Source: Hymenobacter swuensis DY53
GTDB taxonomy: Bacteria > Bacteroidota > Bacteroidia > Cytophagales > Hymenobacteraceae
Direction: 5' to 3'
DNA: 64,000 nucleotides
Assembly (NCBI RefSeq): GCF_000576555.1
Contig: NZ_CP007145.1
Coordinates: forward strand, 1,240,001 to 1,304,000
Under the pieces are notes generated by a model, which saw only the letters and a list, made by a program, of their open reading frames with translations, had not been told where the DNA came from and ran no database searches. Each line of letters begins with the position of its first letter. Position 1 is the first letter of the stretch. Both the position numbers and the translations under genes were made by a program. Shown here one piece after another: positions 28,189-37,001 of this stretch.

Positions 28189-28257
28189 GCGGACACCAGG
28201 GCACCAAAGCGGAAACAAAACGGCCCGGGCCCTGAAAAGTCAGGCGCGGGGCATCTG

Positions 28258-28265
28258 CAAAGTTA
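28258..28265 (-). promoter_or_regulatory. -7 box for sbcC
   Basis: TAACTTTG on the minus strand matches TAnnTTTG and ends about 70 bases before the sbcC ATG. No -33 box at normal spacing. Confidence 0.4.
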
Positions 28266-28332
28266 ACCACCCCTGCCCGCAATGTTGCGGTATCGGCGAC
28301 GGTTGTGCGCGCCATCTGCCGCGTGCCGGTGC

Positions 28333-28917
28333 TTACCGACTCACCAGGTCAAACACCTCCCCATTGGTCAGCTCATACCGGATCAGGCCATCCTGCTTAT
28401 CCCAGAAAAACGCCTGCAACTGACCGCTACCGTAGATAGTAGCGTTCTGGCCCTGCCGAAAAACGTAGGCGGCCGGGTAGGTTTTGCCGGTGGTGCTGAG
28501 GGTGCAGGCCTGCTGCTGCAATTTGGACGTAATCTGACCTTCTTTGGAGGCACTCAGGCATTCCAGGCCGGCCACGCTAAAGGACACATCGGCGGGACGC
28601 TCTGGGTTGTTTTTGCGCAGATTCACCACGAAGTCCCGGTTCTTCTCATTGTAAACGGTGCTAGGCCGCAGCACAATCTGGGAGAAAATAGGCTGGTAGC
28701 GGCCGGATTCCATCCAGTTACAATCAGTATTGGTGTGCCACTCCTGCGGCTTCAGCACCGTGGCCGTAGCGGTGATGCCCCGGTTGCTGCGGAAAGTAAC
28801 CTGTTGGCCCTCGGTATAGGAGCCCAGCCATGACCGCTCTTCGGTAAGTAATACTATTTGCTGGCAGGTAATGCAACCGGTAAGTAGTAAAGCAAGGGCA
28901 GAAAGCAGCTTTTTCAT
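28333..28917 (-). CDS. Lipoprotein of unknown function
   Basis: A 194-residue lipoprotein: MKKLLSALALLLTGC gives a lipobox with Cys15. The mature part has several cysteines and a run of beta strands (QQVTFRSNRGITATATV, SFSVAGLECLS) and ends LIRYELTNGEVFDLVSR. No family was recognised. The start at 28917 is chosen because it places the signal peptide first. It is divergent from the gene at 29052. Confidence 0.65.
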   Translation of the reverse strand: MKKLLSALALLLTGCITCQQIVLLTEERSWLGSYTEGQQVTFRSNRGITATATVLKPQEWHTNTDCNWMESGRYQPIFSQIVLRPSTVYNEKNRDFVVNLRKNNPERPADVSFSVAGLECLSASKEGQITSKLQQQACTLSTTGKTYPAAYVFRQGQNATIYGSGQLQAFFWDKQDGLIRYELTNGEVFDLVSR

Positions 28918-29051
28918 GCGTAGGGCAGGCTGATGACAAACCCCTATACGCATCACACCCACAGGTGGGCTGACAGGCTGATTGGTAACCAGCCTGTCAG
29001 AAAATACCCAGAACCTTTACCTTGCCAACCCTCACATCTTTACCCCCGCGA

Positions 29052-29543
29052 ATGAACCGTCTGCCGCTTGCTACGCTGCTCCTGCTGCTCACCGCAGCCT
29101 GCGCGCCGGTGCGCCCCGCTGCTACCGTATCGGTCGTGGCCCCGCCGCCGGTGTCGCCGGAGCTGTACCGCACTATTGCCCGCCTCGACAGTGCCATGTT
29201 CGTGGCTTTCAATCAGCACGATGTGGCCACGCTGCAAACGTTCTTCGCCGAAGACCTGGAGTTCTACCACGATAAAGGCGGCCTGGCCAACTTCCAGCAA
29301 ACCATGCAGGGCTTCCAGCGCCTGTTCGACCAAAACAAAACCACCGGCCTCAACCGCCAGCTCGTGCCCGGTACCCTGGAAGTGTACCCCATCAACAACT
29401 ACGGGGCCGTGGAAACCTACCAGCACCGCTTCTGCCACGTGGAAAACGGCCGCGACGACTGCGGCACCTTCAAGAACATGATGGTGTGGCGCCTACGCGA
29501 CGGGCGCTGGCAGGTGACGCGGGTGGTGAGTTATGGGCATTGA
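29052..29543 (+). CDS. DUF4440/SnoaL-like lipoprotein
   Basis: A 163-residue protein with a signal peptide and lipobox (LLTAACAP, Cys17) and an NTF2-like cone fold of the DUF4440 type: LDSAMFVAFNQHDVATLQTFF followed by EFYHDKGG and a final strand WRLRDGRWQVTRVVSY. NTF2-like domains bind small ligands or act as weak enzymes; nothing here fixes the ligand. A TACCTTGC about 30 bases upstream may be its -7 box. Confidence 0.8.
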   Translation: MNRLPLATLLLLLTAACAPVRPAATVSVVAPPPVSPELYRTIARLDSAMFVAFNQHDVATLQTFFAEDLEFYHDKGGLANFQQTMQGFQRLFDQNKTTGLNRQLVPGTLEVYPINNYGAVETYQHRFCHVENGRDDCGTFKNMMVWRLRDGRWQVTRVVSYGH

Positions 29544-29811
29544 GATGATCTGCTCCGCTGTTGCCTAAATCAGGCGATATATTGATAAGCGTGTTAATAG
29601 AAAAAGGATGAATAATAAAGCTGGCAATGCGGACTCGTCCGAGTCTTATGTCTACACTATCACTGACTGGTATGATGGAGCAAGAAGAGGTATAGCAGAT
29701 TTTGAAGGCAAGCCGCATTATTATGAATGTTTGCAGGACTACGACTATGATTATAAGCCTACACCGTATCGACTTAGGCCAATTGATGAAAAAATATTTA
29801 GGTTAGAATTA

Positions 29812-30608
29812 GGGCGTGTTGACAATTAGAGGAGCCAGAGGAAAGTTGCGGCGCATTGAGCAAAGGCAAGGAAAGAGGAAGCGGTTTTATCGTAACGCGT
29901 GGCCAAACGGCGGTACTGCTTGAGGCGATTAAAGAAGCGCTCGACCTTGTTGCGGTCCGCGTACAGGTTGCGGTCTAGTGCACGGGCCGTACGCCGGCTG
30001 CGTTTGCTGGGCACGATGACCGCCGCTCCCATCCGACTGATTTGGGCAACCAAGGCGTTGGTATCGTACGCTTTATCCGCCAGCACGGCGCCCACCCTCA
30101 AGCCGGCCAACAGGTCGGCGGCGATGGTACAATCGGCCTGTTGGCCCGGCGTGAGGGCCAACCGCAACGGGTTGCCCAGCGCGTCTACGACGACGTGGAG
30201 CTTGCTGGTAAAGCCGCCGCGGGAACGGCCGAGGGCTTCGGCCGGGGCGCTGCTTTTTTTTGCCCGGCCGCGTGCTGGTGGGCCCGCACGCTGGTCGAGT
30301 CGAGCATGGCCCAGTCCAGGTCCGGGTCCTGCACGGCTTCGAACACGCGTTGCCAAACGCCAGTTTGCGCCCAGCGCCGGAAGCGCCGGTACACCGAATT
30401 CCACGGCCCGAACCGCTCGGGCAAATCGCGCCACGGTGCTCCGCTGCGGGCAATCCAGAGCACGGCATTGACGAACAGCCGGTTGTCAGCGGCCGAACGG
30501 CCCGCGTCCCCGACTTTGCCGGGCAACAACGGCGCTAACCGCGCCCAATCAGCATCTTTGAGTTCGTAACGGCGCATGACCTAAAGGTCGTTGATTGTCC
30601 ACACACCC
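29812..30608 (-). mobile_element. IS5-family insertion sequence (IS427-like), 797 bp
   Basis: Ends begin GGGCGTGTTGACAATTA (29812-29828) and, inverted, GGGTGTGTGGACAATCA (30592-30608), matching at 14 of 17 bases. A TA is duplicated on each side (29810-29811 and 30609-30610), the target habit of the IS427 group. It carries one transposase in two overlapping frames. The intact target gene and clean duplication point to a recent insertion. Confidence 0.93.
29826..30577 (-). CDS. IS5-family transposase, made by -1 frameshift
   Basis: A DDE transposase split in two frames. The first (30577 down to 30185) begins MRRYELKDADWARLAPLLPG and holds the first catalytic Asp in LDSTSVRAH. Eight A residues on the minus strand at 30254-30261 (A AAA AAA G) form a slippery site. 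A -1 shift there leads into the second frame, which continues SSAPAEALGRSRGGFTSK, carries the second Asp in VLADKAYD and the Glu in KVERFFNRLKQYRR, and stops at 29826. This is the normal programmed-frameshift design of the group, so the transposase is probably functional. Confidence 0.9.
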
Positions 30609-30924
30609 TAGAAGATTGGAATATCTGGCTGCGTTACGAGGCGGCTTGGAAAGCTGGTGAAGCAACGCATGAAATGCACCCAGCACTTCCAGAAGATCAG
30701 GTAAGACACGAAAAAATTACTCAAATTCTGCTTGAAAAGGGGAGTGAATTTGATACTAATGCTTTAATAGCAATTGGAGCGTTTAAGTATGGAGTTAACA
30801 CAACCGTTATATGGGCTGTAGTTCCTAGAGAAGACGCTTAACAGTTGATTAGGGGCTAATATCTATCATCGAATTTCTATCTGTCTCCCTACCTTGCCAG
30901 CTTCCACGCTCCCAACCGAAGCTG

Positions 30925-33234
30925 ATGAAACTACTGCCGCTTGCCGCGCTGCTCTTAGCGTCCTTCACAACCTTCGCCCAAAAAGCCAAGCCCACCGAAA
31001 ACCTCGTGCAATACACCAAGCCGCTGGTGGGCACGGCCCGGATGGGGCACACGTATCCGGGGGCCACGGTGCCCTTCGGTATGGTGCAGCTCTCCCCCGA
31101 TACCGACACGCTGAGTTACGAGCAGAACGGCAAGTACAACCCGCGCGTGTACGAGTACTGCGCCGGCTACCAGTACGCCGACCCTACCATCGTCGGCTTC
31201 TCGCACACTCACTTCAGCGGCACCGGCCACTCCGATTTGGGCGACTTTCTGGTGATGCCCACCACCGGCCCGCTCCAACTCAACCCCGGTACCGCCGACC
31301 AGCCTGAACGGGGTTTCCGCTCCCGGTTTTCGCACCAGAACGAGGTGGCCGAGCCCGCCTACTACCGCGTCAAGCTCGACGACCACAACATTGTGGCCGA
31401 GCTGACGGCCTCCAACCGGGTGGGCATGCACCTGTACACGTTCCCGCAGTCGGAGCAGGCGCACATTATCCTCGACCTCACGGCCGGCATCTACAACTAC
31501 CCCGACAAGAACGTCTGGACCTTTGTGCGGGTGGAAAACGACTCGCTCGTGACCGGCTACCGCCAAACCCACGGGTGGGCGCGCACTCGCACCGAGTACT
31601 TCGCCATGAGCTTCTCGAAGCCGTTCGTGAGCTACGGAAGCCGCAACCTGTCCAAGAAACAAGTGTACCGCGGCTTCTGGGGCCGCTTCGACCAAACCAA
31701 GAACTTCCCCGAGCTGGCCGGCGAGCAGCTGCGCTTGTTCTTCGATTTCAAGACCACGGCCGGGGAGCAGGTGAAGGTGAAAATGGCGTTGTCGGGGGTG
31801 AGCACCGAGGGGGCGCTGCGCAACATGCGGGCCGAAGTGCCGGGCTGGGACTTCGAGGCGGTGAAGCGGGCCGGGCAGGCGCTGTGGCAGCAGGAGCTAA
31901 GCAAAGTGGTTGTTGAGTCGCCGAAGCGGACGGACAAGGAGAACTTCTACACCGCCATGTACCACGCCGCCCTCAGTCCCACCACCTACATGGACGTGGA
32001 CGGCCAGTACCGCGGCCTCGACCAGAATATTCACAAGGCCGCGGGCTTCACCAACTACACGTCGTTTTCGCTCTGGGACACCTACCGCGCCCTGCACCCG
32101 CTCTACAACCTGCTGCAAGCCAAGCGCAACGCCGACATGGTGCAGTCCATGCTGGCCCACTTCGACCAGAGCACGATGCACATGCTGCCCATCTGGAGCC
32201 ACTACGCCAACGAAAACTGGTGCATGATTGGCTACCACTCGGTGCCCGTAATCGTGGATGCCGTGCTGAAAGGCGTAGTACCCGCCGACCAGGCCCAGCG
32301 TGCCCTCAACGCCTGCGTAACCACCGCCCACCAGCAGCGCTACGACGGCATTGGCCTCTACGAGCAGCTCGGCTACGTGCCCGAAGACAAAAGCGGCGCG
32401 TCGGTTTCCAAAACGCTGGAATACGCCTACGACGACTGGTGCATTGCGCAACTGGCCCGCAAGCTGGGCAAGACAGACATTGAAGCCGAGTTCAGCAAGC
32501 GGGCCCAGAACTGGCAGAACGTGTATGACAGCCGCATCAACTTCATGCGCCCCCGCCTCGCCGATGGCAGCTTCCGCCCGCGCTTCGACGTGCTGAGCAC
32601 CAACGACCAGGGCTTCATCGAGGGCAACGCCTGGAACTACAGCCTCTACGTGCCCCAGGACCCGGCCGCGCTCATCGCCAAGATGGGCGGCGAGAAGAAG
32701 TTTCTGCCCCACCTCGATTCGCTGTTCACCATGCACCTGCCCGACAAGTTCTTCGCCGAAACCGAGGATATCACCCGCGACGGTATCATCGGCAACTACG
32801 TGCACGGCAACGAGCCCGCCCACCACGTGGCCTACCTCTACAACTGGACCAGCCAGCCCTACAAAACCCAGGCCCGCGTCCGCATGATTCTGCCCAAAAT
32901 GTACCGCCCCACCCCCGACGGCCTCGGCGGCAACGACGACTGCGGGCAGATGTCGGCTTGGTACATCTTCTCGGCGCTGGGCTTCTACCCCGTGGCCCCC
33001 GGCTCGCCGGAGTACGCCCTCGGCAGCCCCGCCGTGCACGGCGCCACCATCAACCTAGAGAACGGCAACACCTTCCGCATCACCGTCAAAAACCAGAGCG
33101 ACAAAAACGTCTACGTGAAGGAAGCCCGCCTCAACGGCCAGAAGCTTACGCGGCCGTTTTTGCAGTATGCCGATGTGGTGAAGGGTGGGGAGTTGGTGTT
33201 TACGATGGCGGCGCGCCCTTCTTCTTTTAAGTGA
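30925..33234 (+). CDS. GH92 family alpha-mannosidase, secreted
   Basis: A 769-residue exported glycosidase: signal peptide at 1-18 (TTFAQ), then an N-terminal beta-sandwich and an (alpha/alpha)6 domain. Family signatures include HFSGTGHSDLGDFLVMP near residue 94 and GNDDCGQMSAWYIFSALGFY near 670. GH92 enzymes are calcium-dependent exo-mannosidases, mostly alpha-1,2, acting on N-glycan or yeast mannan ends. No SusC/SusD pair, regulator or other glycan gene lies beside it, so it is not part of a visible utilisation locus. Probably periplasmic. Confidence 0.94.
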   Translation: MKLLPLAALLLASFTTFAQKAKPTENLVQYTKPLVGTARMGHTYPGATVPFGMVQLSPDTDTLSYEQNGKYNPRVYEYCAGYQYADPTIVGFSHTHFSGTGHSDLGDFLVMPTTGPLQLNPGTADQPERGFRSRFSHQNEVAEPAYYRVKLDDHNIVAELTASNRVGMHLYTFPQSEQAHIILDLTAGIYNYPDKNVWTFVRVENDSLVTGYRQTHGWARTRTEYFAMSFSKPFVSYGSRNLSKKQVYRGFWGRFDQTKNFPELAGEQLRLFFDFKTTAGEQVKVKMALSGVSTEGALRNMRAEVPGWDFEAVKRAGQALWQQELSKVVVESPKRTDKENFYTAMYHAALSPTTYMDVDGQYRGLDQNIHKAAGFTNYTSFSLWDTYRALHPLYNLLQAKRNADMVQSMLAHFDQSTMHMLPIWSHYANENWCMIGYHSVPVIVDAVLKGVVPADQAQRALNACVTTAHQQRYDGIGLYEQLGYVPEDKSGASVSKTLEYAYDDWCIAQLARKLGKTDIEAEFSKRAQNWQNVYDSRINFMRPRLADGSFRPRFDVLSTNDQGFIEGNAWNYSLYVPQDPAALIAKMGGEKKFLPHLDSLFTMHLPDKFFAETEDITRDGIIGNYVHGNEPAHHVAYLYNWTSQPYKTQARVRMILPKMYRPTPDGLGGNDDCGQMSAWYIFSALGFYPVAPGSPEYALGSPAVHGATINLENGNTFRITVKNQSDKNVYVKEARLNGQKLTRPFLQYADVVKGGELVFTMAARPSSFK

Positions 33235-33256
33235 TTTTGATAATTATATAAAGGCC

Positions 33257-33751
33257 ATGATAACTGACAAAACCAGAATATTAGCAGTGCTGAAAGCTGC
33301 TCTTGCTGGTGCCTATTACACAAGATTTACATACTATATAACTGCTTTCGAATGTGAGCTATTCAATGATGAATTGGGCATCAGTGCTCATATAGTGTTT
33401 AGCGAGATAGAACTAGCAGACAGGAAAGAATGGAAGAAATGGATAGAAACTTACCCTTTCAATATCGAGAATTACAATGGTCCAGAGGAGCCAACCAGTG
33501 TCTTTCTGATGGGATTATTAACTCAAGCGACCATTCAATCAATAGAAGAAGAGAATGAAGGTACTTTGATAATAGGCTTTCGAAACGGTATGCGCGTTAG
33601 GCTAATAGGTGAAACTGAAATCGAAGATATATCCTGGAATATTGAATTTAGAAATAGTGAGGATAAGGATATAGGCAACTGCACGTGCTCCTTTAATGAG
33701 ATGTTTCTGACAATGGGCGAAGAGTTATCAACCAAATTAAGCTTGACTTAA
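33257..33751 (+). CDS. AT-rich orphan cytosolic protein
   Basis: A 164-residue acidic protein beginning MITDKTRILAVLKAAL, with no signal peptide or membrane segment. It carries FNDELGISAHIVFSEIELAD and a closing run GMRVRLIGETEIEDISWNI. The composition stands out: a 60-base row inside it (33301-33360) has about 37% G+C against about 73% for a row in the GH92 gene just before. It lies 22 bases after that gene but is surely unrelated in origin. The small, acidic, isolated style resembles immunity or orphan proteins; no function is claimed. Confidence 0.65.
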   Translation: MITDKTRILAVLKAALAGAYYTRFTYYITAFECELFNDELGISAHIVFSEIELADRKEWKKWIETYPFNIENYNGPEEPTSVFLMGLLTQATIQSIEEENEGTLIIGFRNGMRVRLIGETEIEDISWNIEFRNSEDKDIGNCTCSFNEMFLTMGEELSTKLSLT

Positions 33752-33802
33752 CTCCACCATAATCTCTACATCTTCTGCCTTAGAAAAAATACGTTAGCGA
33801 AA

Positions 33803-34225
33803 ATGAACGAGCTACAAAACGAAACCCCGAACCAACCATCCACTGCTACCCCCAAGGTGAATGGCATCGGCGGCATATTCTTTTTCTCTGACAATCCGCA
33901 GGAGACGAGAAAGTGGTACGCCAACAATCTGGGGCTGGAAGTCAATGACTGGGGCTCGACGTTTGAATCCAGAAACGTGGAGCGGCCCGAGGAAGTAAAC
34001 TCGCTTCAGTGGAGCCCCTTTCAGAAAGGCAGCGACTATTTTGCGCCTTCGGCCAAGGAGTTTATGATTAACTACCGGGTGCAGAATATTGAAGGCTTGG
34101 TGGATAAGCTCAAAGCCAATGGCGTCACGGTTCTGGATGATATTGCGAGCTACGACTACGGTAAGTTCGTGCACATCATGGATGCTGATGGCAACAAGAT
34201 TGAGCTATGGGAGCCTGCGAGCTAG
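33803..34225 (+). CDS. VOC (glyoxalase/bleomycin-resistance) family protein
   Basis: A 140-residue VOC-fold protein with two beta-alpha-beta-beta-beta modules: GIGGIFFFSDNPQETRKWY opens the first, and FVHIMDADGNKIELWEP closes the second, where the Glu would be a metal ligand. It could be a dioxygenase-, isomerase- or resistance-type member; the substrate is unclear. An inverted repeat shortly after the stop may end transcription. Confidence 0.88.
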   Translation: MNELQNETPNQPSTATPKVNGIGGIFFFSDNPQETRKWYANNLGLEVNDWGSTFESRNVERPEEVNSLQWSPFQKGSDYFAPSAKEFMINYRVQNIEGLVDKLKANGVTVLDDIASYDYGKFVHIMDADGNKIELWEPAS

Positions 34226-34250
34226 AATGTAGATAAACAAACAATAGAAA

Positions 34251-34288
34251 CTGCCCGCCCTACGCCAAAACGGGCGCGGGGCGGGCAG
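34251..34288. terminator. GC-rich hairpin between convergent genes
   Basis: CTGCCCGCCC at 34251-34260 pairs with 34279-34288. No T run, so it may be a Rho-type or bidirectional stop between the VOC gene and the gene at 34310. Confidence 0.5.
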
Positions 34289-34309
34289 CTTGGTACTCCA
34301 ACGAATACG

Positions 34310-34546
34310 CTATTCGTTACCAGTGAAGCTGGGGGTGCTGGCGGCTTTGTTCTTGTTGCGGTTGTAGAGGTAGGCTGCGCCGGCGGCCAGCAGAGCTCCG
34401 CCCAGCAGTTTGTTGTTGAAGCCACCGAAACGAGGGGCAGTGCCATACGCATCAGAAGAGGAGTTGGTGGCTTTCCGGCCGCCAAACAGGCCCGACAGGA
34501 GGCCACCTAGTGTACCGCTCGGGCGGTCAGAACCAAATATGCTCAT
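34310..34546 (-). CDS. Small Gly-rich membrane protein
   Basis: A 78-residue protein: a Gly/Ser-rich first half (MSIFGSDRPSGTLGGLL) and one membrane segment near residues 46-62 (NKLLGGALLAAGAAYLYN), then a short basic polar tail. A longer frame upstream has no supporting start, so 34546 is used. Function unknown. Small proteins with this build are often of the Gly-zipper kind. Confidence 0.55.
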   Translation of the reverse strand: MSIFGSDRPSGTLGGLLSGLFGGRKATNSSSDAYGTAPRFGGFNNKLLGGALLAAGAAYLYNRNKNKAASTPSFTGNE

Positions 34547-34653
34547 GATTGACAAGGAAAATGGTGTAGGTGCTGTAACGCAGTTGGAACTTGCATGGTT
34601 GGGGTAGAGGTATCTGCGGGCGGCCTCTGCTTCCTTGAACTGCAATAATACGG

Positions 34654-35451
34654 TCAGGCCTGCGCCAGATACCGCTCCACGGCAGCAATGGTAGCCACCG
34701 GAGCATTCAGGTGTGGATAGTGCCCAGTGGTATTCAGAATGTTCAGCGTACTGCCCGCGAGGTGGTCGTGCAGATACTTGCCCACGTATGCGGGAACAAT
34801 GGAATCATCGGCGCACTGTACTATGAGGGAGGGTACCCGCAGGTGAGGCAGGCAGCTCCGGTAGTCGGACAAGAAAGTGGCGCGGGCAAACTGCCGGGCC
34901 ACGGCCGGATCGACGCGGGAAAAGATGGCCAGCACCTCATCCACCAGCTCCGGTCGCATGTCGCCGCCCACTAAGTGCGGAACCATCGTATTCGACCACG
35001 CCCGGAAGTCGCGGTCCAGGAAACCCAGCAACTCCTCCAGGTCGGTAGCGTCGAATCCCCCCGAATAGTCGCCGTCGTTGACGTAGCACGGGGAAGCGGC
35101 CAGCAGCACCAGCCGCTCGAACAGCTCCGGCTCCCGGATGGCGGCCAGCACCCCAATCATCCCGCTGACGGAATGGCCCACGTATACCACCTTTGGTAGC
35201 TGCAACGTGCGCAGCAGCGTCAGCAGATCATCGACGTAGCCATCCAGGGTCCGGTAGCGGGTGAAATCGTAGGCGGCAGCATCGGAGTCTCCTGCGCCCA
35301 CCAAATCGAACAGAACTACCTGATGGCGGGCCGCAAAGGCGGGGGCTACGTATTGCCAGGCGTGCTGATCGGTGCCGAAGCCGTGAGAAAAGACGATGGG
35401 GCGCGTGCCGTGCCCATAGGACGAAACACGATGACGACGAACTATATCCAT
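34654..35451 (-). CDS. RsbQ-like alpha/beta hydrolase
   Basis: A 265-residue alpha/beta hydrolase with a complete triad: Ser94 in GHSVSG, a conserved Asp in CADDSIVP and a His in GHYPHLNAP. FSHGFGTDQHAWQYVAP supplies the oxyanion region. Overall it resembles RsbQ and the plant KAI2/D14 group, which handle small hydrophobic ligands. No RsbP-type phosphatase lies next to it, so a stress-signalling role is not supported by context. A longer frame exists, but MDIVRRHRVS is the usual start of this group. Confidence 0.85.
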   Translation of the reverse strand: MDIVRRHRVSSYGHGTRPIVFSHGFGTDQHAWQYVAPAFAARHQVVLFDLVGAGDSDAAAYDFTRYRTLDGYVDDLLTLLRTLQLPKVVYVGHSVSGMIGVLAAIREPELFERLVLLAASPCYVNDGDYSGGFDATDLEELLGFLDRDFRAWSNTMVPHLVGGDMRPELVDEVLAIFSRVDPAVARQFARATFLSDYRSCLPHLRVPSLIVQCADDSIVPAYVGKYLHDHLAGSTLNILNTTGHYPHLNAPVATIAAVERYLAQA

Positions 35452-35714
35452 AGTATAGGCTGGGAAAAGAGGAGAAGAACCCACATAGCAATTCTGCGGC
35501 CCCTTTTTCGTAATGGGCCATAAGCTCCGTATAAGGCAGAAACTGCACAAGCGCTTCCCAACAAGGTAGATTCGTCTCGTAATGAGACATCCCTTTCCGG
35601 CTGTGTAGCCGGGGCCGACGGAGCTAGTTTCCATTGCTTCGTGGTAGTCGTGGCACGTTTTGTTAAAAGCACGCTAGCTTTAGCCCATCATCCGTTCTTT
35701 CCACCTGCTCACTC

Positions 35715-36989
35715 ATGAGAATCTCTGTTTTGCTGCCCCTGTTGGCTTTGTCTACTGCGCTTTACGCCCAAACCAAACCCATTAAAGTGGAGGTAAAACA
35801 AGCCGGCGGCCGCTACGAGCTGCTGCGCGGCGGACAGCCCTACTTCATCGAGGGCGCAGGCGGCGGGCAGTTTCCGGAGCGCATCAAGGCCTACGGCGGC
35901 AACTCTATCCGCACCTGGGGCACCAACGGGGCCGATAAGGTGCTGGCCGACGCCAACCGAAACGGCCTCACCGTGATGCTGGGCCTTGATGTGGCCCGGG
36001 AGCGGCACGGCTTCAACTACGACGACCCCGCCGCCGTGGCCGCCCAGTTGCAAAAGGTGCGTGCCGAAGTGCTCAGGTACAAAGACAACCCCGCCGTGCT
36101 GTTCTGGGGCATCGGCAACGAGTTGAACCTGGAGTATAAAAACCCCAAAGTGTGGGATGCCGTGGAGCAGATTGCTCGTATGATTCACGAAGTGGACCCC
36201 AACCACCCCACCAGCACCGTGCTGGCCGGCCTCAACCAACCGGAAGTCGACTACATCAAGTCCCGCTGCCCCTCGGTGGATATTCTGAGCATCAATACCT
36301 ATGCCGGGCTGGCAGCCATTCCGCAACAGGTGCGCACCATGGGCTGGACTGGGCCTTATGTGGTGGCCGAATGGGGCCCTACCGGCCACTGGGAAAGTCC
36401 CGTGACGCCCTGGAAGGCCTCGGTGGAGGAAACCAGCAGCCAGAAAGCCGCCGTGTACCAGAGCCGCTACGAGGCCTCGGTGGCCAAAGACACCACCCAG
36501 TGCCTGGGTACCTACGTGTTTTTGTGGGGCCAGAAGCAGGAGCGCACGCCCACTTGGTACGGCATCTTCACAGAGGATGGCAAGGAGTCGGAAGTGGTGG
36601 ATGTGATGCAGTACCTCTGGAGCGGCAAATGGCCCGCCAACCGTGCCCCGCATCTGGTTTTGTTCACTCTTGATGGCAAGCAGGCCACCGGCAACGTGTA
36701 TCTGCAACCCGGCAAAACGTACCCCGTGCAGGCCACCGTCACGGACCCCGACAAAGACCCGCTGACCTACCGCTACGAGCTACTCCCGGAAAGCACCGAC
36801 CTCAAATCCGGCGGCGACCAGGAAAGCCGCCCTGCCGCCGTTTCGGGCCGGCTGCCGGCCAACGCTAAGGGACAAACCACGCTTACCACTCCTGCCAGGG
36901 AAGGGGCCTACCGCCTGTTCATCTACGCCACCGACGGCCACGACAACGTGGCTACGGCCAATATTCCGTTCTACGTGAAGGGGAGATAG
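35715..36989 (+). CDS. Secreted GH2-type TIM-barrel glycosidase
   Basis: A 424-residue exported protein: signal peptide at 1-18 (ALYAQ), then a (beta/alpha)8 barrel of the GH2/GH-A clan. Acid/base Glu136 in WGIGNELN and nucleophile Glu219 in VVAEWGPTG are both in place. It lacks the jelly-roll domains that normal GH2 beta-galactosidases carry first and ends in an Ig-like domain (about 320-424). The true substrate is uncertain. A TAGCTTTA at 35675-35682 is a possible -7 box. It stops 12 bases before the convergent sbcD. Confidence 0.85.
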   Translation: MRISVLLPLLALSTALYAQTKPIKVEVKQAGGRYELLRGGQPYFIEGAGGGQFPERIKAYGGNSIRTWGTNGADKVLADANRNGLTVMLGLDVARERHGFNYDDPAAVAAQLQKVRAEVLRYKDNPAVLFWGIGNELNLEYKNPKVWDAVEQIARMIHEVDPNHPTSTVLAGLNQPEVDYIKSRCPSVDILSINTYAGLAAIPQQVRTMGWTGPYVVAEWGPTGHWESPVTPWKASVEETSSQKAAVYQSRYEASVAKDTTQCLGTYVFLWGQKQERTPTWYGIFTEDGKESEVVDVMQYLWSGKWPANRAPHLVLFTLDGKQATGNVYLQPGKTYPVQATVTDPDKDPLTYRYELLPESTDLKSGGDQESRPAAVSGRLPANAKGQTTLTTPAREGAYRLFIYATDGHDNVATANIPFYVKGR

Positions 36990-37001
36990 AGCTCAGTGCG
37001 G

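Larger units (their letters stand above)
29608..30841 (+). pseudogene. Small gene split by an IS5-family insertion
   Basis: The first part (29608-29811) encodes 68 residues from MNNKAGNADSS to KIFRLEL. The second (30611-30841) continues in the same frame with EDWNIWLRYEAAWKAGE and ends VIWAVVPREDA. Removing the element and one copy of the TA duplication joins them into an intact 144-residue frame, so the gene was whole until the insertion. The left part now ends in IS sequence after five foreign residues. The product, with YTITDWYDGARRGIADFEGKPHYY, is of a type I do not recognise. Both halves are AT-richer than the neighbours. Confidence 0.85.
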
